Source of the DNA: Metridium senile
Lineage: Eukaryota; Cnidaria; Anthozoa; Actiniaria; Metridiidae
DNA: 64,000 nt
Assembly (NCBI GenBank): GCA_949775045.1
Contig: OX459102.1
Span: forward strand, 6,914,073-6,978,072
Direction of reading: 5' to 3'
Made by a program: the position numbers and the translations under genes. The notes below the pieces were generated by a model. That model was not told the origin of the DNA. It saw nothing but the letters and a program-made list of their open reading frames with translations, and did no database searches. Shown here piece after piece: positions 1 through 21,400 of the stretch (its first letter is position 1; the number at the start of each line of letters is the position of its first letter).

Positions 1-3000
1 GGCTCAAATGCTCAGAAAAAAAATCGACCTGAAACGTTCAGTAAAAAATCTGGCTCAAATGCTCAGAAACAAAATCGACCTGAAACGTTCAGTAAAAAAT
101 CTGGCTCAAATGCTCAGAAAAAAAATCGACCTGAAACGTTCAGTAAAAAATCTGGCTCAAATGCTCAGATTAACAAATCGACCTGAAACGTTCAGTAAAA
201 AATCTGGCTCAAATGCTCAGATTAACAAATCGACCTGAAACGTTTAGTAAAAAATCTGGCTCAAATGCTCAGAAAAAAAATCGACCTGAAACGTTCAGTA
301 AAAAAATCTGGCTCAAATGCTCAGAAAAAAATCGACCTGAAACGTTCAGTAAAAAATCTGGCTCAAATGCTCAGATTAACAAATCGACCTGAAACGTTTA
401 GTAAAAATTAAAATCTGGCTCAAATGCTCAGAAAAAAAATCGACCTGAAACGTTCAGTAAAAAATCTGGCTCAAATGCTCAGATTAACAAATCGACCTGA
501 AACGTTTAGTAAAAATTAAAATCTGGCTCAAATGCTCAGAAAAAAAATCGACCTGAAACGTTCAGTAAAAAATCTGGCTCAAATGCTCAGAAAAAAAATC
601 GACCTGAAACGTTCAGTAAAAAATCTGGCTCAAATGCTCAGATTAACAAATCGACCTGAAACGTTCAGTAAAAAATCTGGCTCAAATGCTCAGATTAACA
701 AATCGACCTGAAACGTTTAGTAAAAAATCTGGCTCAAATGCTCAGAAAAAAAATCGACCTGAAACGTTCAGTAAAAAAATCTGGCTCAAATGCTCAGAAA
801 AAAATCGACCTGAAACGTTCAGTAAAAAATCTGGCTCAAATGCTCAGATTAACAAATCGACCTGAAACGTTTAGTAAAAATTAAAATCTGGCTCAAATGC
901 TCAGAAAAAAAATCGACCTGAAACGTTCAGTAAAAAATCTGGCTCAAATGCTCAGATTAACAAATCGACCTGAAACGTTCAGTAAAAAATCTGGCTCAAA
1001 TGCTCAGAAAAAAAATCGACCTGAAACGTTCAGTAAAAAATCTGGCTCAAATGCTCAGAAAAAAAATCGACCTGAAACGTTCAGTAAAAAATCTGGCTCA
1101 AATGCTCAGAAACAAAATCGACCTGAAACGTTCAGTAAAAAATCTGGCTCAAATGCTCAGATTAACAAATCGACCTGAAACGTTCAGTAAAAAATCTGGC
1201 TCAAATGCTCAGATTAACAAATCGACCTGAAACGTTTAGTAAAAAATCTGGCTCAAATGCTCAGAAAAAAAATCGACCTGAAACGTTCAGTAAAAAATCT
1301 GGCTCAAATGCTCAGAAAAAAAATCGACCTGAAACGTTCAGTAAAAAATCTGGCTCAAATGCTCAGATTAACAAATCGACCTGAAACGTTCAGTAAAAAA
1401 TCTGGCTCAAATGCTCAGAAAAAAAAAATCGACCTGAAACGTTCAGTAAAAAATCTGGCTCAAATGCTCAGAAAAGAAATCGACCTGAAACGTTCAGTAA
1501 AAAATCTGGCTCAAATGCTCAGAAAAAAAATCGACCTGAAACGTTCAGTAAAAAATCTGGCTCAAATGCTCAGAAAAAAATCGACCTGAAACGTTCAGTA
1601 AAAAATCTGGCTCAAATGCTCAGATTAACAAATCGACCTGAAACGTTCAGTAAAAAATCTGGCTCAAATACTCAGAAAAAAAATCGACCTGAAACGTTCA
1701 GTAAAAAATCTGGCTCAAATGCTCAGAAAAAAAATCGACCTGAAACGTTCAGTAAAAAATCTGGCTCAAATGCTCAGAAAAAAAAATCGACCTGAAACGT
1801 TCAGTAAAAAATCTGGCTCAAATGCTCAGAAAAGAAATCGACCTGAAACGTTCAGTAAAAAATCTGGCTCAAATGCTCAGATTAACAAATCGACCTGAAA
1901 CGTTCAGTAAAAAATCTGGCTCAAATGCTCAGAAAAGAAATCGACCTGAAACGTTCAGTAAAAAATCTGGCTCAAATGCTCAGATTAACAAATCGACCTG
2001 AAACGTTCAGTAAAAAATCTGGCTCAAATGCTCAGAAATAAAATCGACCTGAAACGTTCAGTGAAAAATCTGGCTCAAATGCTCAGATTAACAAATCGAC
2101 CTGACACGTTCAGTAAAAAATCTGGCTCAAATGCTCAGAAAAAAAATCGATCTGAAACGTTCAGTAAAAAATCTGGCTCAAATGCTCAGAAAAAAAATCG
2201 ACCTCAAACGATCAGTAAAAAATCTGGCTCAAATCCTTAGAAAAAAAATCGACCTGAAACGTTCAGTAAAAAATCTGGCTCAAATGCTCAGATTAACAAA
2301 TCGACCTGAAACGTTCAGTAAAAAATCTGGCTCAAATGCTCAGATTAACAAATCGACCTGAAACGTTTAGTAAAAAATCTGGCTCAAATGCTCAGAAAAA
2401 AAATCGACCTGAAACGTTCAGTAAAAAATCTGGCTCAAATGCTCAGAAAAAAAATCGACCTGAAACGTTCAGTAAAAAATCTGGCTCAAATGCTCAGATT
2501 AACAAATCGACCTGAAACGTTTAGTAAAAAATCTGGCTCAAATGCTCAGAAAAAAAAAATCGACCTGAAACGTTCAGTAAAAAATCTGGCTCAAATGCTC
2601 AGAAAAGAAATCGACCTGAAACGTTCAGTAAAAAATCTGGCTCAAATGCTCAGAAAAAAAATCGACCTGAAACGTTCAGTAAAAAATCTGGCTCAAATGC
2701 TCAGAAAAAAATCGACCTGAAACGTTCAGTAAAAAATCTGGCTCAAATGCTCAGATTAACAAATCGACCTGAAACGTTCAGTAAAAAATCTGGCTCAAAT
2801 ACTCAGAAAAAAAATCGACCTGAAACGTTCAGTAAAAAATCTGGCTCAAATGCTCAGAAAAAAAATCGACCTGAAACGTTCAGTAAAAAATCTGGCTCAA
2901 ATGCTCGGAAAAAAAAATCGACCTGAAACGTTCAGTAAAAAATCTGGCTCAAATGCTCAGAAAAGAAATCGACCTGAAACGTTCAGTAAAAAATCTGGCT

Positions 3001-3406
3001 CAAATGCTCAGATTAACAAATCGACCTGAAACGTTCAGTAAAAAATCTGGCTCAAATGCTCAGAAAAGAAATCGACCTGAAACGTTCAGTAAAAAATCTG
3101 GCTCAAATGCTCAGATTAACAAATCGACCTGAAACGTTCAGTAAAAAATCTGGCTCAAATGCTCAGAAATAAAATCGACCTGAAACGTTCAGTGAAAAAT
3201 CTGGCTCAAATGCTCAGATTAACAAATCGACCTGACACGTTCAGTAAAAAATCTGGCTCAAATGCTCAGAAAAAAAATCGATCTGAAACGTTCAGTAAAA
3301 AATCTGGCTGAAATGCTCAGAAAAAAAATCGACGTCAAACGATCAGTAAAAAATCTGGCTCAAATGCTTAGAAAAAAAATCGACCTGAAACGTTCAGTAA
3401 AAAAAA
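1..3406. repeat. 51/52-bp satellite array (about 66 units, runs off the left edge)
   Basis: Head-to-tail units share the core GACCTGAAACGTTCAGTAAA followed by CTGGCTCAAATGCTCAG. There are two main variants: one with an A-run after CTCAG (51 bp), the other with CTCAGATTAACAAATCG (52 bp). Indels in the A-run (6 to 9 A) move the frame, so short frames of a 17-residue periodic peptide beginning MLRKKIDLKR open and close along the array; these are not genes. The block at 1257-2240 recurs at 2388-3370 with a constant 1,131-bp offset, which is a higher-order repeat of about 22 units. The last units near 3262-3400 are the most diverged, as expected at an array edge. Confidence 0.97.
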
Positions 3407-4145
3407 GAAAAAAAACGACGATTTTTAATATGGACTATAGCCACTGCAAAAAGCACAAAAATGACCTAATATGACGATTTTTCATGATGATGGACTATAG
3501 CCCATGCAAAATTACTCAAAGATCATGACGAAGATTACGGTTTTTCATTATTTTATTTGAAAAAATTCACCAAAAATTTCAACCAAAATTTCCCCCAGAA
3601 TGACCAAAAACGACGATTTTTGATGGACTTTAGCCCATGCAAAATGCTCCAAAATACCCCTCTTCCTCCTTTTCCCTCTCCTTCTTCCTCCCCCTAGAGA
3701 GTCGCTAAGCAGGCAAGATCTACCAAAAATGTGACGATTTTGATGGACTTTAGCCCATGTAAAATGCCCCAAAATGCATTTGCAAAATGCCGTAAAAATG
3801 TCCAAAAAATTCCCCCAAAAAGACGATTTTTGTTGGACTACATTATTTTGAAAAATTCCCCAAAAATGATCAAAAAACGACGATTTTTGAAGAATACCAT
3901 GAAGAATGCCCCAAAATGCATTTGAAAAAGGCCCAATAAATGACCAAAATAATTGCCCCAAAAAGACCAAAAACGATGATTTTAGATGGATTATAGCCCA
4001 TGCAAAATGCTCAAAAATGAGCAAAGTCGACGATTTTTGATGAGCTATAGTCCAAGCAAAACTCTCCAAAATGCCACAAAATGATGGTTTTTGATGGACT
4101 ATAGTCAAAAATGGGAAGAAATGACCAATAACAACGATTTTTGAT
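3407..4145. repeat. Degenerate tandem array next to the satellite
   Basis: Irregular repeats of roughly 40-65 bp are built from ACGATTTTTGATGGACTATAG and GCCCATGCAAAATGC, with AAAATGACC linkers. Copies are diverged and of unequal length. The 186-residue minus-strand frame here (3548-4108) is only the translation of this repeat and shows no domain. Confidence 0.8.
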
Positions 4146-4682
4146 TCACATCTTATTTATAAACTAAAGAAACATTTTGTCTAATCAATATTTTATTCCA
4201 TGTAGTAGAAATCTTGGTCTACTTTCCACTGGGACGCCTGTTGAGAGATAAAATAAGTAAATAAATAACTACAATCTTGGACACAAATGCTGGAACAATG
4301 TGATCTTTGAGTAAAAAATGCACAAAATTAAAACGTATTTTGGTCTATCAATACCTCCCCCTCCCCCATACCAGTTAAAGCCCAAGGTATTCTGCACATG
4401 ATTGCAGGCCTTAGTTAGAGTAAAACGGTAGATTGAATAGAACTTAGAGTACCTACAGAATACATGTCTGTCAAAACCTCCCCCCCTCCCCCCACCCCAT
4501 ACCAGTTAAACCCCAAGGTATTATGCACATGGTTGCAAGCCTTAGTTAGAGTAAAAAGGTAGAATGAATACAACTCAGTGTACCTGCAGAAGTTACATGT
4601 CTGTCAAAACCTCCCTCCTCCTCCTTCCCCCCAACCCCATACCAGTTAAAGCCCCAAGGTATTTTGCACATAGTTGCAGGCC

Positions 4683-12398
<7,716 letters not shown>

Positions 12399-12654
12399 CT
12401 TGAAGGTCTCTCAGAATGATGATTTGTGTAAGATCGTTGTACTTAAACATCACTCCATGTTTATGCAGCCTTTTGACCAGATGTCTAAGCTGTACAAGCT
12501 TTGTAAGTACAGTACAAGTGACATTGACGATTTTCGTGTCTTTTTCTCGACTGTTGTTTGTATAAGAATACAGGTTGATGTTTCAGCTGGGAAAGCCTTT
12601 GAAGTCACTTCAAGTTTATGGGATTCTGCAGGCTAAATTGTTAGTGAATGATTG

Positions 12655-13255
12655 ATGTTGAAGGATAGACTGAATAGGAAGAGGCAGGGAGAGTGTGAAA
12701 GAAAAGAAGAAGGAAGAAGGGAGAGAAGAAGGAAGAGTGAAAAAGAAAGGAAGGAGAAACGGAAGTAGGGAGGGAAGGAGGAAAAAAGAGGGGATGGGAA
12801 AGAAAGAAGGGGGAATGAAAGGAGGGGGAGGAAGGGGTAAGCAAAGGGAGGGAGGAATGGAAGGAGGGTGAGAGGGAGAAAGAGAAGTAGGGAGGAAAGA
12901 AAGAAAAAGGAGAGGGAGGGAAGGGAGTGGAAGGAAAAAGGGAGTTGCTCAAGGAGGAAGGGAGGAAAGGTGGGAGGGAGAGAGGAAGGAAAGGAGGGAG
13001 AGAGGGAAGGAGGAAAAAGAGAGTGATGGGAAAGAAAGGAGATGCAAAGAAAGGAGAGAAAAGGGAGGAAGAAAGGATAAGTGTGAGGGAAAACAGAAGG
13101 AAGGACAAGAGGGAGGGAGGAAAGAAGGGAGAGAAGGAGAGAGGGAAGGAAAGACGTAAGGAAGGTAGGAAAGAGGGAAGGAGGGAGCGAAGGAGGGACG
13201 GAAAGAGGGAGGAAGGTAGGACAATGAAAAATGGCAAAATAAGAAAAAAAGATGA
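12655..13255. repeat. 600-bp polypurine (GGAA/GAAGG) tract
   Basis: The plus strand is nearly all G and A (GGGAGGAAGG, AAAGAAAGG words) with few pyrimidines for about 580 bp. Minus-strand frames of up to 198 residues rich in S, P, F and L are artefacts of this composition. Such homopurine mirror-like tracts can form triplex (H-DNA); this is general knowledge and is not shown here. Confidence 0.95.
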
Positions 13256-13395
13256 TTAGTTCTTTGAGGCAATTCCTACCATCATTTTCAAGACATTTCT
13301 ATTGTATTATTAGTGATTTAAATGACTCATTTAAATTCACTAAGAACACATCAGCAATGTCTTCAAGTGATGCTAGGAACAACTTCAAAATATCA

Positions 13396-13539
13396 ACTAC
13401 AGAGATATTTCATGGCAGCCATGTTTGTGGTCAAAACAATGGAGCTTTTCTCTCAAAGGAACTGGAATTCTTTGTAATTCAAAAATTTGCTTTTGTACTA
13501 GCCTACAAACATGGCTACAATAAAACACCTCTATTGTTT
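13396..13539. mobile_element. MITE with CATGGCAGCCATGTTTGT-type ends (copy 1)
   Basis: AGAGATATTTCATGGCAGCC at the left pairs with ACAAACATGGCTACAAT near the right. A cleaner copy is at 25470-25620. Non-coding. Confidence 0.65.
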
Positions 13540-13878
13540 ATTTTAATAGTTATTGTAGAAACTATAAGCAAAACAACAGTTTTTCAAAAACATTCAATAT
13601 TTTAGTAAAGTAATTTACAAGAGAAAAAAGTTATAGTGCGACTATTCAAACCATTGCCACTCAAACACATTTTAAACAAAACATTTCTTACAGGCTAAGA
13701 TATTTCTTATTCAATCTTGATCTATTCCGTTCACATATAATGAAAATTATAACTGAGCATCTCTTGTAGAGATTCTACTGTTCATATTCTCGATTGTGAT
13801 TGGATGGATATGTTTTGGTGGCCCTGGTTTTAGTGGTCACACTATAATATTTTACATGACAATAAAACCTACACAACA

Positions 13879-14139
13879 TACACCTATTTCAATTAACGTT
13901 GTCCATCTGGAATAGTTGATCTGAGACCGATAGGAATTATGGGAGCTCGTTAAACTGCAAATGCACTATTGTAATCACGCTTGAATATTAATGTTTACTT
14001 CTAAAATAATGTTATCTGTAATTCAGCACCATTCAAGTGTGATTAAAACAATGTATTTGAAATTTAATGAACTCCCACAATTCCTATCGGTCTCAGGTCA
14101 ACCATTCCAGATGGACAACGTTAATTGAAATAGGTGTAT
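13879..14139. mobile_element. Foldback element, arms of about 67 bp
   Basis: Arms contain ACACCTATTTCAATTAACGT and GAGACCGATAGGAATTATGG, with their complements at 14070-14139. The arms are nearly perfect and the spacer of about 125 bp is non-coding. Confidence 0.85.
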
Positions 14140-14467
14140 ACAAATAATTAAAAAATGTACTTCCTAAATTTTGAGTTACATGTACACATTTCTTATGGGG
14201 GAACAGCAAAACTTTGGATATGGATATGGCTGTGCTGACCACTGCAAAAAATGGCCATAACTGTAACACAGCTATACCAAAACAACTTTTTCTTATTCCG
14301 CCATAAGAAATGTTTGCTACACAGGCCAGTCAATCTTATACAATGGAATTATGGCTATACCTAATAATAGTAATACCAATAATAATCAACAATATTGAGG
14401 TAGAAAACTGACAAACGTTGGGCTATCTGAATTAGAATTATTGAGGAGCTGAATGGTTAAGCTGTAA

Positions 14468-15215
14468 CATTAGATGTATGCCAATAATATCTCAACAATA
14501 ACCTTCATGTTCTTGACAAGAATAATGATTGTAAGCACCTTGATTATTCATGTTTAGATGTATGCCAATAATATCTCAACAATAACCTCCATGTTCTTGT
14601 CAAGAGTAGTGATTGAAAACGCCTCAATTATTTGTGTTTAAATGTATGCCCATAATATCTTAACAATATCTTGCAGCTTAAGCAACAAGCATCAAGCAAA
14701 TAGAGAAATGAATGCTGGTTTTGTGCCGGTAATGTATTGAAAAATGACTTGTTATCAACAGAATTGATTGTAATACTGTGTTACAATAGACAATCAAAAT
14801 ATGGCATCCAATATAATTAACTATTGTTCTTGACTGACAAGCCTCTTGTTTAGGTCGAAACACAATGGCGATTTCACATGTACATGTATTCAACGATAGC
14901 CAGTCAAGAACAATTATTTAGTTATCAAAGTTTGATGCCATTTTTCGATGCAGTGTATGAAAGGATGTGGAACAATAATTTAATTATTAGTTCTGTATAA
15001 AACATGTCTGATTTCAATGCATTACCATCACAAAAGCAGCATTCATTGCAGTGTTGGCTTGATATTCAAGCCACAACAACGTTTTTTTGAAATGGGTGTA
15101 TATTTGTTAAGATGTATGCCAAACATATACAATAATATCTCAACTATAATCACCACGCTTTGACGAGAATAATGACTATAAGCATGTAGATTAATCATGT
15201 TTAAATGTATAAAGA
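14468..15215. repeat. Diverged 105-bp repeat (AGATGTATGCCAATAATATC)
   Basis: Two and a half units lie at about 14470-14680 and another at about 15110-15215. Each carries ATATCTCAACAATAACC and CAAGAATAATGATTG. No coding signal. Confidence 0.7.
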
Positions 15216-15405
15216 CATGTACCATATATCCATAATTCCTTCCAAACACTTGCACTGAAATACATGTATTTCGTTGACCACATCAAATCATATCAGAACG
15301 TCCAACAATGTCTTATAAATGTCATAGCTGTATCAAATATCCATGTAACTAGAATGCTCCTTAGCTGTGTCTGCAGTAATGTCTATGTACATCATGAGAT
15401 GGTTG

Positions 15406-18400
15406 TTAATATACAACTGAGTTCAGAGGGTCTGCACGTATGTCTGATAGATCAATTGAGGCATCTACTTCGTCATCTATTTCTCCTATAACGGCACTAA
15501 GAGAGAATGGAAGGTATGAGAGGCAAAACTTACAACTCAAGACAATTCTCATGTTATCATTGCTGTAGATGTTCATGTAGAATTGCTGTAATATTTGACA
15601 AAAGGCGCATGAATAAATAAATGAATGAATGGATGGATGAACATGGTAGAATGGATGGATGAATAAACGGATGAATGAATGAAAGGATGAATGAATGGAT
15701 GGATGAATAAATGGATGAATGAATGGATGGATGGACATGGTAGAATGGATGGATGAATAAATGGATGAATGAATGAAAGGAAGAATGAATGGATGGATGA
15801 ATAAATGGATGAATGAATAAATGGATTGATGAATGAATGGATGGATGAATGAATAAATGGATGGATAAATGGATGAATGAATGCATGGATGAATAAATGG
15901 ATGAATGAATAAATGGATGGATGAATGGATGAATGAATACATGGATGAATACATGGATGGATAAATGGATGAATAAATGGTTAGATGAATAAATAAATGG
16001 ATGAATGGATGGATGAATAAAATGAATGGATGAATGGATGGATGGATGAATAAATGGATGGATGAATGAATAAATGGATGAATGAGTGGATGGGTGAATA
16101 AATGGATGAATGAATGGATGAGTCTCAAGCGCATATGTCTCAACCGCACTGAGACATATGTATAGTGCGCTATAAAAGAACTTACTATTATTATTATTAT
16201 TATTAATCTAGATTCATTCATTTATCCAATAAATAGCTAAAAAAAAACTATCTAATCATTGACCTTCTAATCATTTACACAGGCTAAGCCTAAGCAAAGT
16301 CTCAATTCATAGTAAATTAAAATGTGTTAAAACATTTCTCCATGCTTTGCTTGGAATTTGTAAATATTTTTACAAAAAATTGAGGCTTTCCCTGTGCACC
16401 TTTTGTCAAATAGTACAGAGGGTTCTAGATAACATGAAACTGGAGTATTACAAATAATAAAGAAACTAAGACCTCAAGGGCACCTGGGAAAGCTTTAAAT
16501 GAGTCAAAAAACATTGCTTATTTGGATGTATTTCCTGAATTGTTACTTACCACCATGCACTGCATGAAAAACTGAATTTTGTGGACCATGAAATTAATCT
16601 CCACAAGACATTAATTTGATGTCTTTTACAATCTGAGTGGGTATTTTCGCTTCTAACTAAATCGTTTAGCGTTTTGTTTTATTTTTTTTCTCGTAATACG
16701 ACTGACTGAGAATGAATTATAACACTGAAATCAAAATAACCAATGCAAAGCATGCTGGTTAGTGACCATGTGTCTTTAAGAATAAGAGAGATAATTTCTA
16801 TAAATATCTGGAAACGTTTTCTCTCACTACATAAAAACTATTTTAATTAACTGATTTACAGCTTTAGGTGGCTGGCTACTTTTGAACGTTTGTTTCGAGT
16901 CACGATGCACGTGCGCACAACAACTGCTGAATAAAATACAAAATATTACTTAGGAACCACACACTTTTCAAGCTTCAACAGGGCAATCTCGAATTTTGCA
17001 AGGGACTCTATATACTTTTTATACAGTATTACGCTTAACTGAAAGAACCTAAAAACACAGATCCATCCTAGCAGTCAATGCTTCTATGACAATTATTGTT
17101 TAGCCTGGCAATGATTTTTCAATTGATTGTATACATGTACTCTATTACTCTGACAAAGGCCTTAAGCTCAAAACATAGTAGTTAAGTCAAGATTTTTTAT
17201 GGTGTTACAAATTTCATTATATCGCCTATATTGTATGTAAAAGTGTTTACTTACATATTGTCACCTCGTATGATATAAAGACCTAGTAAAACTTGCTCTA
17301 CACCACTGCCAGATGAGAACACTCTCTCATGGCTTTCATCTAGGATAATATTTACTGTTTGGTCAAAGCCTTTTAGGGTACCCTAAGAAAGTGAATCAAA
17401 AGAGATCTTGTATTTACCACTCAAGGAAACAGTGAAAACAATCAAATAAACAAACAACCAAGTAAATAAAGAAACAAACAATTAATCAATCAAACTATCA
17501 ATTTATCAACAAACAAGCAAGCAAAATAAAAAACAAACAATTAAACAAACAATCAAGCAAGCAAGCAAAAGATTAATTGATCAAACAATCAATTAATCAA
17601 CAAGCAAGCAAATAAACAAACAATCAAGTAAGCAAGCAAACAATTACTCAATCGATCATTCAAACAAACAATTACCCTGCGAGCAGAGTCTCCTTTGCCT
17701 TCCCCGTGAGAGAGAAAGGAAAGAGAGACTCTGCCGAAAGCCTGTCGTTTTTCATTTGAGCATACCCGCAGGTTGCTTAGAAACTGAATAATTTCCACGC
17801 CCACTTGCTATAAAATAACATTTCCGTTTCCGGTAACCTTCGACCTCGTACAACTTGTAGGCTATCGGAATAGCGAAGTGATAAATGAGCGATTTGCCGT
17901 GCCCGGTCGGTAAAGAAACAAAGGTATCTTGTCCCAAGATAAATTCTGTTATTCCTCTCTCTTGATAAGTCGATAATTGAAATTTCTTCATGGAAAATAG
18001 ACTTTCAAACACGTCAGTTATAGCCTTACGAACGGTCGCCGCCACATTATGCTTGTGGGCGCAGTTTTAGTCATCGGAATAAATCATTAATTCAACCGTG
18101 CGCACAAAAACAAGTTTGACCGGAAGCAAAACCAGTTTGACTAGCCCCGGGTCTTAGGCTTTCGGCAGAGTCTCTCTTTCCTTTCTCTCTCACGGGGAAG
18201 GCAAAGGAGACTGCTCGCAGGGTAACAAACAATTAATTAACAAACAAGCAAGCAAATAAAAAAACAATCAAGTAAGCAAGCAAACAATTACTCAATCGAT
18301 CATTCAAACAAACAATCAATCAATTAACAAACAAGCAAGCAAATAAAAAAACAATCAAGTAAGCAAGCAAACAATTACTCAATCGATCATTCAAACAAAC

Positions 18401-21400
18401 AATCAATCAATTAACAAACAAGCAAGCAAATAAAAAAACAATCAAGTAAGCAAGCAAACAATTACTCAATCGATCATTCAAACAAACAATCAATCAATTA
18501 ACAAACAAGCAAGCAAATAAAAAAACAATCAAGTAAGCAAGCAAACAATTACTCAATCGATCATTCAAACAATCAATTAATCAACAAACAAGCAAGCAAA
18601 TAAACAAACAATCAAGTAAGCAAGCAAACAATTACTCAATCGATCATTCAAACAAACAATCAATTAATAAATCAAACAAACAATAAATAAATTTAAATAA
18701 TTGAGAGTCATCAACCTTTGTTTTGGGATTATTTATTATTTTACTAAATGACGATATCAAACATTCTGTAACATCCCTGAAGATGGGCGCTTAGCCCGAA
18801 ACGTCGGAGTAAATAATCCAAAAACAAAGGTTGATGACTCTCAATTATTTAAACAATGATTCCAACCTTTAAACCTACACTAGAATCAATAAATTCAATA
18901 TTTGTTTGCACGAAGGCATTTAGTTAAAAATTAATGATTACGTTTTTTCTGCGTTATGATTTATTATAAAATAGATAACAAACTAAAGACAAGAAAATCA
19001 GAACATCAACACAGTGTAAGGCTGGAAAACAACAACAAGTCCGCCTTATCATACCCCGCTAATTCTCTGGACCATAACATCAACTGGAATGGTACAACTA
19101 TACTAAAGAATGAGACCAGATGGCACCAAAGAAAATGGATGGAATCTATTCTCATCGCTAAGAATAAAAACAACAGTGTCAATAGAGACAACAGAAGGAC
19201 TTTACCTGATACTTATATTCCGTTATTAAAATTTATTTAAGGTTTCTTCATTTAATCCAGCAAACTTTTAAAGTTTGTTCAGCTGTAATCATATAATATA
19301 ATTTCATTTATTTATTTATTATTTTTATTCATTGTTGTTATTTTGTCCTTCTGCACGCTCTATTCAATTTACTACCTCCCACTGTTGTATTTTCTCTGAT
19401 GGTTTCTGTGTGCGCGCCCTTATTGTTAACTACGTACGTTAATTCAAACATATTACGTGTACTACCACCCTGATGATGGCCGAAAGCTTGGTATCTATTT
19501 CATAATAAATCATAACGCAGAAGAAACGCAATCATTAATTTTTAATCAATAAATTATTCAAGCAATCAATCTATCAAGCAATCAATTAATCGATCAAACA
19601 AACAATCAATTAATCAGTCAATTAATCAAACAATCAATCATTCAATCAATCAAATAATCAATCAATTCATCAATCAATGAATCAATCATTGAATCAGACA
19701 AACAATCAATTAATCAGTCAATTAATCAAACAATCAATCATTCATCAATCATTCAATGGGTAGTTCCAGAAAATAACCATACCCTACGATGGTTGCCATC
19801 GATATTTGATCCCCCCCCCACCCCCCCCCCCCCACCCCCCCCCCCCCAAGGAAATTCCAAAATCGGTTACAACCCCTACTCCCAGGAATTCCAAAATCGT
19901 CTTAAACCCCCCAGGAATTTCATACAACGAGACCCTGATTGCAGGGTTGACCTGTGGCCTGCAGTTATTTTTAGCAAAACATTTTCACACTATCTAGAGA
20001 ACACACGAATGGAAGGGGTGGCGATCTCAGAGTTTAAGATCTCTTTGTCAATAAAATGTAGCTTACCAACAATCTGAACAAACTGACGAGTAAAGAATGC
20101 TAGATTCCCGTTGTAATGGTACATATTTCGGTCAAAATAGTCCATATTATCATCGGTATTTCACAGCTTTATTTACCGTAATGACACTCGAAAATTACAT
20201 GTGATTGGTGAAAGGCATGATGGGACCACAGGAAGCCCACAGCGCATGATTACTGCTCACACATTGATCAAGGGCTCGTCTAAAACGCGACATTGAAGTA
20301 GTGAAGAAGGAACGGGCTGCATTTTAAGACCTGTGGGCCGCTACCGCTGGCCACAGGTAAATAGATATTCTCTTAATTGTCTTCTAGGGAATGAAATATA
20401 CACTGTTTTAACCACACAAGGAAAACTAAACTCATCTTTTTATGCACTTATATCTTCATCTGTTTATCTTATGCTTCAGAAATCAAATAAAAATACATTG
20501 TTCTTGTAATATATTATCTTTAATCTTGCTCTTTTACCTCAATTTACAAGCAATGTGCGAACAAAGAAGACCGATGAGAAACAAACATGCACTTTGCTAG
20601 CTCTACGATGCCATCTTTAATTTTGTTGAGGAACCGCTGACCACATATAATGCAGTCTCGGGAAAAATGGCTCTTGGTTAAATCAATGATTTAAACTGAG
20701 TTAAAAGGCCTTCAAAAGAAGCTAAATGTTTTATCTAAATGTATGTATTTATGCATTCAAATATAGTTTTAAATGTCTTTGATAGTTTGCAAACCATTTG
20801 AGAAAGAATTATTTGTGATAAAGCGTTCAAATCTACATACGGTCAAAGTTTGACTGACACAGTTCGTTTGTTGCATTTTCCATAAATTCTCGAAGCAACG
20901 CCCCTTCTTCCTTTAAAATCCGAAATCAAGGACCCCCTTCCTCCCAGGAATCCGAAATCAAAGATCCCCCCCCCTCCCCCCAGGAATTCTAAAATGCCAA
21001 CCGTCGTAGGGTATGGTTATTTTCTGGAACTACCCAATCAATCAAACAATCATTTAATCAATCAAACAATCAATCGTTCAAACAAAAATCAATCATTCAA
21101 TTAATCACTCAATCTATCTATCGATCAATTAATCAATCAATCAATAAAAAGTCAATCTACATGTATCAATAAATTTATCAATCAATCAATCGTTCAAACA
21201 AAAATCAATCATTCAATTAATCACTCAATCTATCTCTCAATCAATTAATCAATCAATCAATAAAACGTCAATCTACATGTATCAATAAATTTATCAATCA
21301 ATCAATCGTTCAAACAAAAATCAATCATTCAATTAATCACTCAATCTATCTATCGATCAATTAATCAATCAATCAATAAAAAGTCAATCTACATGTATCA

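Larger units (their letters stand above)
12399..15405. other. Intergenic region between the protease 5' end and LSM8 3' end
   Basis: No exon with a recognisable product was found here on either strand. It contains the polypurine tract, two foldback elements and a diverged 105-bp repeat listed separately. The protease promoter should lie just right of 12398; no clear TATA box was identified. Confidence 0.7.
17445..18685. repeat. CAAT/CAAA/CAAG-type microsatellite with an 87-bp unit
   Basis: Right of the element at 17673-18224, a unit of about 87 bp (CAATTACTCAATCGATCATT, AACAAACAAGCAAGCAAAT) is repeated about five times to 18680. One copy also lies left of the element, so the foldback inserted into a pre-existing array in LSM8 intron 2. 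Confidence 0.92.

Noticed and set aside
1..3406. CRISPR-like array with about 51-bp periodicity
   Set aside because: There is no repeat/spacer structure. The whole unit is repeated, with no unique spacers, and the genome is eukaryotic.
1..3406. Repeated peptide MLRKKIDLKR... as a repeat-containing protein
   Set aside because: A-run indels shift the frame every few units, stops interrupt it, and other frames are equally open.
1..3406. Hammerhead ribozyme in the satellite because of GAAACGTTC
   Set aside because: No CTGATGA-type box occurs in the unit on either strand, so the core cannot form.
12641..13259. Ser/Pro/Phe-rich (minus) or Lys/Arg/Glu-rich (plus) proteins
   Set aside because: They are translations of a polypurine tract with no codon signal or splice context.
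19793..20077. Pro-rich plus-strand frame of 94 residues
   Set aside because: It starts in the C-run inside the foldback terminus at 19758 and has no domain or splice support.
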